NCBI GenBank assembly: GCA_017456845.1
Contig: JAFTIP010000011.1
Coordinates: 1 to 37,471 of the forward strand
Length of the DNA: 37,471 bases
Reading direction: 5' to 3'
From: Ruminococcus sp.
Lineage (GTDB): Bacteria; Bacillota; Clostridia; Oscillospirales; Acutalibacteraceae
Numbering within the stretch: position 1 is the stretch's first letter; each line of letters starts with the position of its first letter. A program made the translations under genes and the position numbers. The notes under the pieces were generated by a model. It was not told the origin of the DNA. It worked only from the letters and a program-made list of their open reading frames with translations, and did not search any database. Below, in pieces: positions 34,473-37,471 of the stretch.

Positions 34473-34511
34473 AAAACTCCTTTGAATTGATTTTATCATC
34501 AAAGGAGTTTT
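34473..34511 (-). terminator. Terminator-like hairpin of asnB that contains the PAP2 ribosome site
   Basis: On the minus strand AAAACTCCTTTGA pairs with TCAAAGGAGTTTT (13 bp), with inner TGAT/ATCA pairing in the loop, followed by TTTTATTT. The 3' arm holds AAAGGAG, which is placed as the ribosome site for the PAP2 ATG. The asnB stop is 11 bases upstream. Confidence 0.8.
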
Positions 34512-34522
34512 TTTACAACTGT

Positions 34523-36352
34523 TTATACTAATTTTACGTTATATTCCTCAAACCAAGTGTCAAGCTGAACTATATAAGCCAGAATTTGAGGGGCACGCAT
34601 AAGCTGACCGTACCAAGGCTCCTTAATACTTTCCGGATTCTCCATAATGTTTCTTATTCCGTCTTTTGATAAAAGCTCTGTAAGAGCAGTCTTTTTGTTC
34701 AAAATGCTTCTTACCTTGGCACTCACAGCTTCAAAGTAAAAGGGGTTGTGAGTTTTAGGGTAGGGGCTTTTCTTTCTGTAAACAATTTCTTCAGGCAAAT
34801 CATTTTCAAAGGCTTTTCTTACAATGCCTTTTTCTCTTCCTTTATAGGCTTTAATACTCCAAGGCATATTGTAAGCATACTGTACAATTCTGTAGTCACA
34901 AAAAGGCACTCTTACCTCAAGCCCCGTAAACATACTCATTCTGTCCTTGCGGTCCAGTAAGCATTGCATAAACCAATAGTAATTAAGCATAAACATTTCT
35001 CTCATTCTGCCTTCAAGTTTAGAGTCAGAGGGCAGTTTATCAGTAAGCTTAATGGTGTCAAGATATCTGCCTCTTACGTACTCCTTGCCCTTGGGAAGCA
35101 CACCTTTTCTTAAAATGCTTGCTCTTATATCCTGACTTCTGGACCAAGGGAAGGTGTCCTCGTAGAGGATTTCCTCACGGTGATACCAAGGATAACCGCC
35201 AAAAAGCTCGTCAGCACATTCGCCTGATAAGGCTACGGTAAAATTTTTCTTAACCTCTTTGCAGAATAAATACAGGGAAGAGTCAACATCCGCCATGCCG
35301 GGCAAATCTCTTGCCAAGGTTGCGGGTACAAGTGCTTCGGAAAGCTCAGAGTTATCTACAATAACTTCGTGGTGCCATGTGTTGGAGTGTTTGCTCATCA
35401 GCTTAATGTATTCGTAATCTCTGTTTGGCTGAAACAGACTTTCCTTAAAATATTTTTCGTTGTCTCTGTATTCAACCGAGTAGCTGTGAAGTCTTTCGCC
35501 TTTAACAAAAGCTTGTTTTGATGCCGAGTTTGTAATAATGCTTGAGTCAAGTCCGCCTGATAAAAAGGTACATAACGGTACGTCTGATACAAGCTGTCGT
35601 TTTATATAATCCTCTATAAGCCACTGTGTGTATTCAATGGTTTCAGCCTCGTTGTGAGGATGTTCCTGAGCTTTAATTTTAAAATATTGACTTATATATA
35701 GTCTGCCGTTTTGATATACGGCATATTCACCGGGCTTTAATTCCTTAATATCCTTAAACACTCCAATACCTGATGTTCGTGCAGGGCCTAAAAAGAAAAT
35801 CTCATAAAGCCCTTGTTCATCTACCTCTGCAGATGCAAGCCCTGTTTTGATTACAGATTTAATTTCTGAGCCGAATGCTAATTCCTCATTTTTATGACAG
35901 TAAAATAAAGGTTTAACGCCAATTCTGTCGCGGCATAAAAACAGCTTTTGGCTGTGGCATTCAAAAACGGCAAAAGCAAAAATGCCGTTAAATTTTTCGG
36001 CACAGCTTTCTTTGAACTCTGCATAAGCCTTAAGTACTACCTCAGTGTCGGAGTGACTATGGAAGGTGTAGCCTTTGTCTTTAAGCTCCTTACGAACCTC
36101 GTCGGTATTATACAGCTCTCCGTTGTATACCATCACGTAATGCTCGTTTCCCCGGCAAAAGTGCATGGGCTGTTTGCCGTTTTCAATATCAACTACAGCA
36201 AGTCTTCTGTGTACCATAAGAATTCTTTCGTCAATATAAATTCCGCCTTCGTCAGGGCCTCGTTTTATAAGTGTGTTAAGCATTTTTGGGGCAACCTGTT
36301 CTTTGTATTCCATAGTTTTAACCGAGCTCATAAGTCCTGCAATACCGCACAT
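34523..36352 (-). CDS. asnB: Asparagine synthase (glutamine-hydrolysing)
   Basis: A 609-residue enzyme making Asn from Asp, Gln and ATP. Nucleophile Cys2 follows the start (MCGIAGLMSS), with glutaminase blocks RGPDEGG, HRRLAVVDIENGKQPM and YNGELYN. The C-terminal synthetase has the PP-loop LSGGLDSSII and SGECADELFGGYPWY. GGAGG lies upstream of the ATG. Starts 13 bases after the stop of the YlbJ-like gene, so the two are probably cotranscribed. Confidence 0.96.
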   Translation of the reverse strand: MCGIAGLMSSVKTMEYKEQVAPKMLNTLIKRGPDEGGIYIDERILMVHRRLAVVDIENGKQPMHFCRGNEHYVMVYNGELYNTDEVRKELKDKGYTFHSHSDTEVVLKAYAEFKESCAEKFNGIFAFAVFECHSQKLFLCRDRIGVKPLFYCHKNEELAFGSEIKSVIKTGLASAEVDEQGLYEIFFLGPARTSGIGVFKDIKELKPGEYAVYQNGRLYISQYFKIKAQEHPHNEAETIEYTQWLIEDYIKRQLVSDVPLCTFLSGGLDSSIITNSASKQAFVKGERLHSYSVEYRDNEKYFKESLFQPNRDYEYIKLMSKHSNTWHHEVIVDNSELSEALVPATLARDLPGMADVDSSLYLFCKEVKKNFTVALSGECADELFGGYPWYHREEILYEDTFPWSRSQDIRASILRKGVLPKGKEYVRGRYLDTIKLTDKLPSDSKLEGRMREMFMLNYYWFMQCLLDRKDRMSMFTGLEVRVPFCDYRIVQYAYNMPWSIKAYKGREKGIVRKAFENDLPEEIVYRKKSPYPKTHNPFYFEAVSAKVRSILNKKTALTELLSKDGIRNIMENPESIKEPWYGQLMRAPQILAYIVQLDTWFEEYNVKLV

Positions 36353-36365
36353 AAAATAACCTCCA

Positions 36366-37433
36366 TTAAGATTTACGCCTGTGTCTGGTTGAAATAATAA
36401 ATAAAGCAGATGTAGCTAAAAGTGCAACCGAGCCTGCTATTCCTGAGTAAAAAGTAAGCTCCGGTTTCTCTGTTGCTGTCGAAAAAACCGCATCTCTTAC
36501 AGGAAATGCTAAAAGCAAAAGCTTAGTTGAGAGCAAGCAGACTGCACCTTGTATAAATCTGAAAACATAAAACCTTGATTTAGAATAAGATACCCCCTTA
36601 AGTTCTCTGAAAATCTGCAGATGTACACAAATTCCTCCAAATCCCGTTAAGGCAGAAAGTATTTCCAAGCTTACCTCTCCCGACAAGAGGTTAACGCCCG
36701 TGGTTACTTCAAGCAAAGCAACAACGCCTTTGCCAATTATATTGTTTGCACCAAAACCGTCAGTAAGCACAGCACAGATTATAGAAAAAGCTATAACAAA
36801 TCCGCACATACCTGCTGTTGATTTTACTGCTGAATTTACTGAGGAAACGAGAGCCCCTGATATAGAAGGGCTTTCGGTTATTCTGTTTTCTTCTACAGGT
36901 TCGCATTTGCCAAAAATTATTCTTGAAACTAAACAAAGTATTACTCCGCTGATTATTTGCGAAAGAAGCAGTATAATTCCTGATTCTTTACTCATCAGCA
37001 AAGATACTCCCACAAAGGTAACCAAAAACCCCGGACCTGCAAAACAGCATATTACAGCAAGTCTTTCAGCCTCTTGACTGCTTATTGTTTTGTTTTTATA
37101 AAGTGTTGCTACAGTTCTTGCTCCTACAGGATATCCGCCGATTAACGCCATAAGCACCGGTACAATGCATATTCCTCTTAATCCTAACAAGATTTTTGCA
37201 ATAGGATTTAAGACAGAAGTAATTGAGTCGAGAATATGGCTTTCAGCTAAAAATGAAGCAAGAATAAAGAAAGGAAACAAAGAGGGAATCAGCACCCCTA
37301 AGCACAGCATAAGCCCGTTTAAAGCTCCGTTTTTGCACTCTTCAGAAAAAATAAACAATCCTGCGAACCCTGCAAGTACTACAGTCCAGATTAGAATAAG
37401 TTTTGTTCTTCCGATACATTTATACAAATTCAT
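36366..37433 (-). CDS. YlbJ-like sporulation integral membrane protein
   Basis: A 355-residue membrane protein, started at ATG 37433 (MNLYK); a GTG three codons upstream at 37442 is possible but overlaps the weak GGTGAG site. Nucleoside-recognition/Gate-domain features: LIPSLFPFFILASFLAES, LIGGYPVGARTVATLYK and FAGPGFLVTFVGVSLL. These match YlbJ, a membrane protein needed for sporulation in Bacillus. Only 38 bases upstream are in the window, so the promoter is not seen. Likely first gene of a unit with asnB. Confidence 0.85.
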   Translation of the reverse strand: MNLYKCIGRTKLILIWTVVLAGFAGLFIFSEECKNGALNGLMLCLGVLIPSLFPFFILASFLAESHILDSITSVLNPIAKILLGLRGICIVPVLMALIGGYPVGARTVATLYKNKTISSQEAERLAVICCFAGPGFLVTFVGVSLLMSKESGIILLLSQIISGVILCLVSRIIFGKCEPVEENRITESPSISGALVSSVNSAVKSTAGMCGFVIAFSIICAVLTDGFGANNIIGKGVVALLEVTTGVNLLSGEVSLEILSALTGFGGICVHLQIFRELKGVSYSKSRFYVFRFIQGAVCLLSTKLLLLAFPVRDAVFSTATEKPELTFYSGIAGSVALLATSALFIISTRHRRKS

Positions 37434-37471
37434 TACGCTCACCGAATAATATATATGACACAGCGAGCATA

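Overview
The window comes from a low-GC, Gram-positive Clostridia genome. A gut-type, Oscillospiraceae/Ruminococcus-like lineage is my inference from three things: the gene order (yicC-remA-gmk-rpoZ-priA-def-fmt-yugP-rsmB-rlmN-prpC-prkC-rsgA), a YlbJ-type sporulation membrane protein, and the mix of dockerin, starch-binding-like and InlB-type modules. Strong AAGGAGG ribosome sites and TTG/GTG starts are common. No rRNA, tRNA, CRISPR array, IS element or phage gene was seen.

Region 1 (1-8860) is the accessory and most interesting part. Five consecutive plus-strand genes (the first cut by the window edge) encode secreted proteins. In the four whose N-terminus is visible, a hydrophobic segment ends in the same aromatic-[Ala/Ser]-Trp signature at residues 29-33. 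This resembles SipW-dependent TasA/camelysin-type signal peptides. Three of the five share a C-terminal 'W-[IVL]-E-G' beta-strand signature at the end of the core, and a fourth has a relaxed version. Two are enlarged by C-terminal modules: starch-binding (CBM26)-like modules in both, and divergent InlB B-repeats in one. They are followed by three separate ER/archaeal-type signal peptidases with Ser-His active sites (SipW-like). A perfect 10-bp terminator hairpin separates the first two peptidases, and a promoter lies before the third. Together this looks like a surface fibre or adhesin system with its own processing enzymes.

Region 2 (8950-16015) holds an HtrA/DegP-like membrane-anchored serine protease, murC (minus), an rlmD-type 23S rRNA methyltransferase, a GNAT acetyltransferase, a small MGMT-domain protein, a secreted dockerin protein (minus) and the YebC/TACO1 factor (minus).

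Region 3 (16114-29563) is one long tightly packed housekeeping operon. It starts at an extended -10 promoter and ends at a clear terminator: yicC, remA, gmk, rpoZ, priA, def, fmt, yugP-like, rsmB, rlmN, prpC, prkC, rsgA and an HPr-kinase-fold protein. It links nucleotide supply, replication restart, translation initiation, rRNA modification, ribosome assembly and Ser/Thr phosphorylation signalling.

Region 4 (29588-37433) contains an ApbE-type lipoprotein, mnmA, an orphan fructose-family PTS EIIC (minus), a decayed PfkB sugar-kinase pseudogene, and tcdA. It ends with a minus-strand group: ylbJ-like, asnB and a PAP2 phosphatase. The start site of the PAP2 gene is embedded in a terminator-like hairpin.
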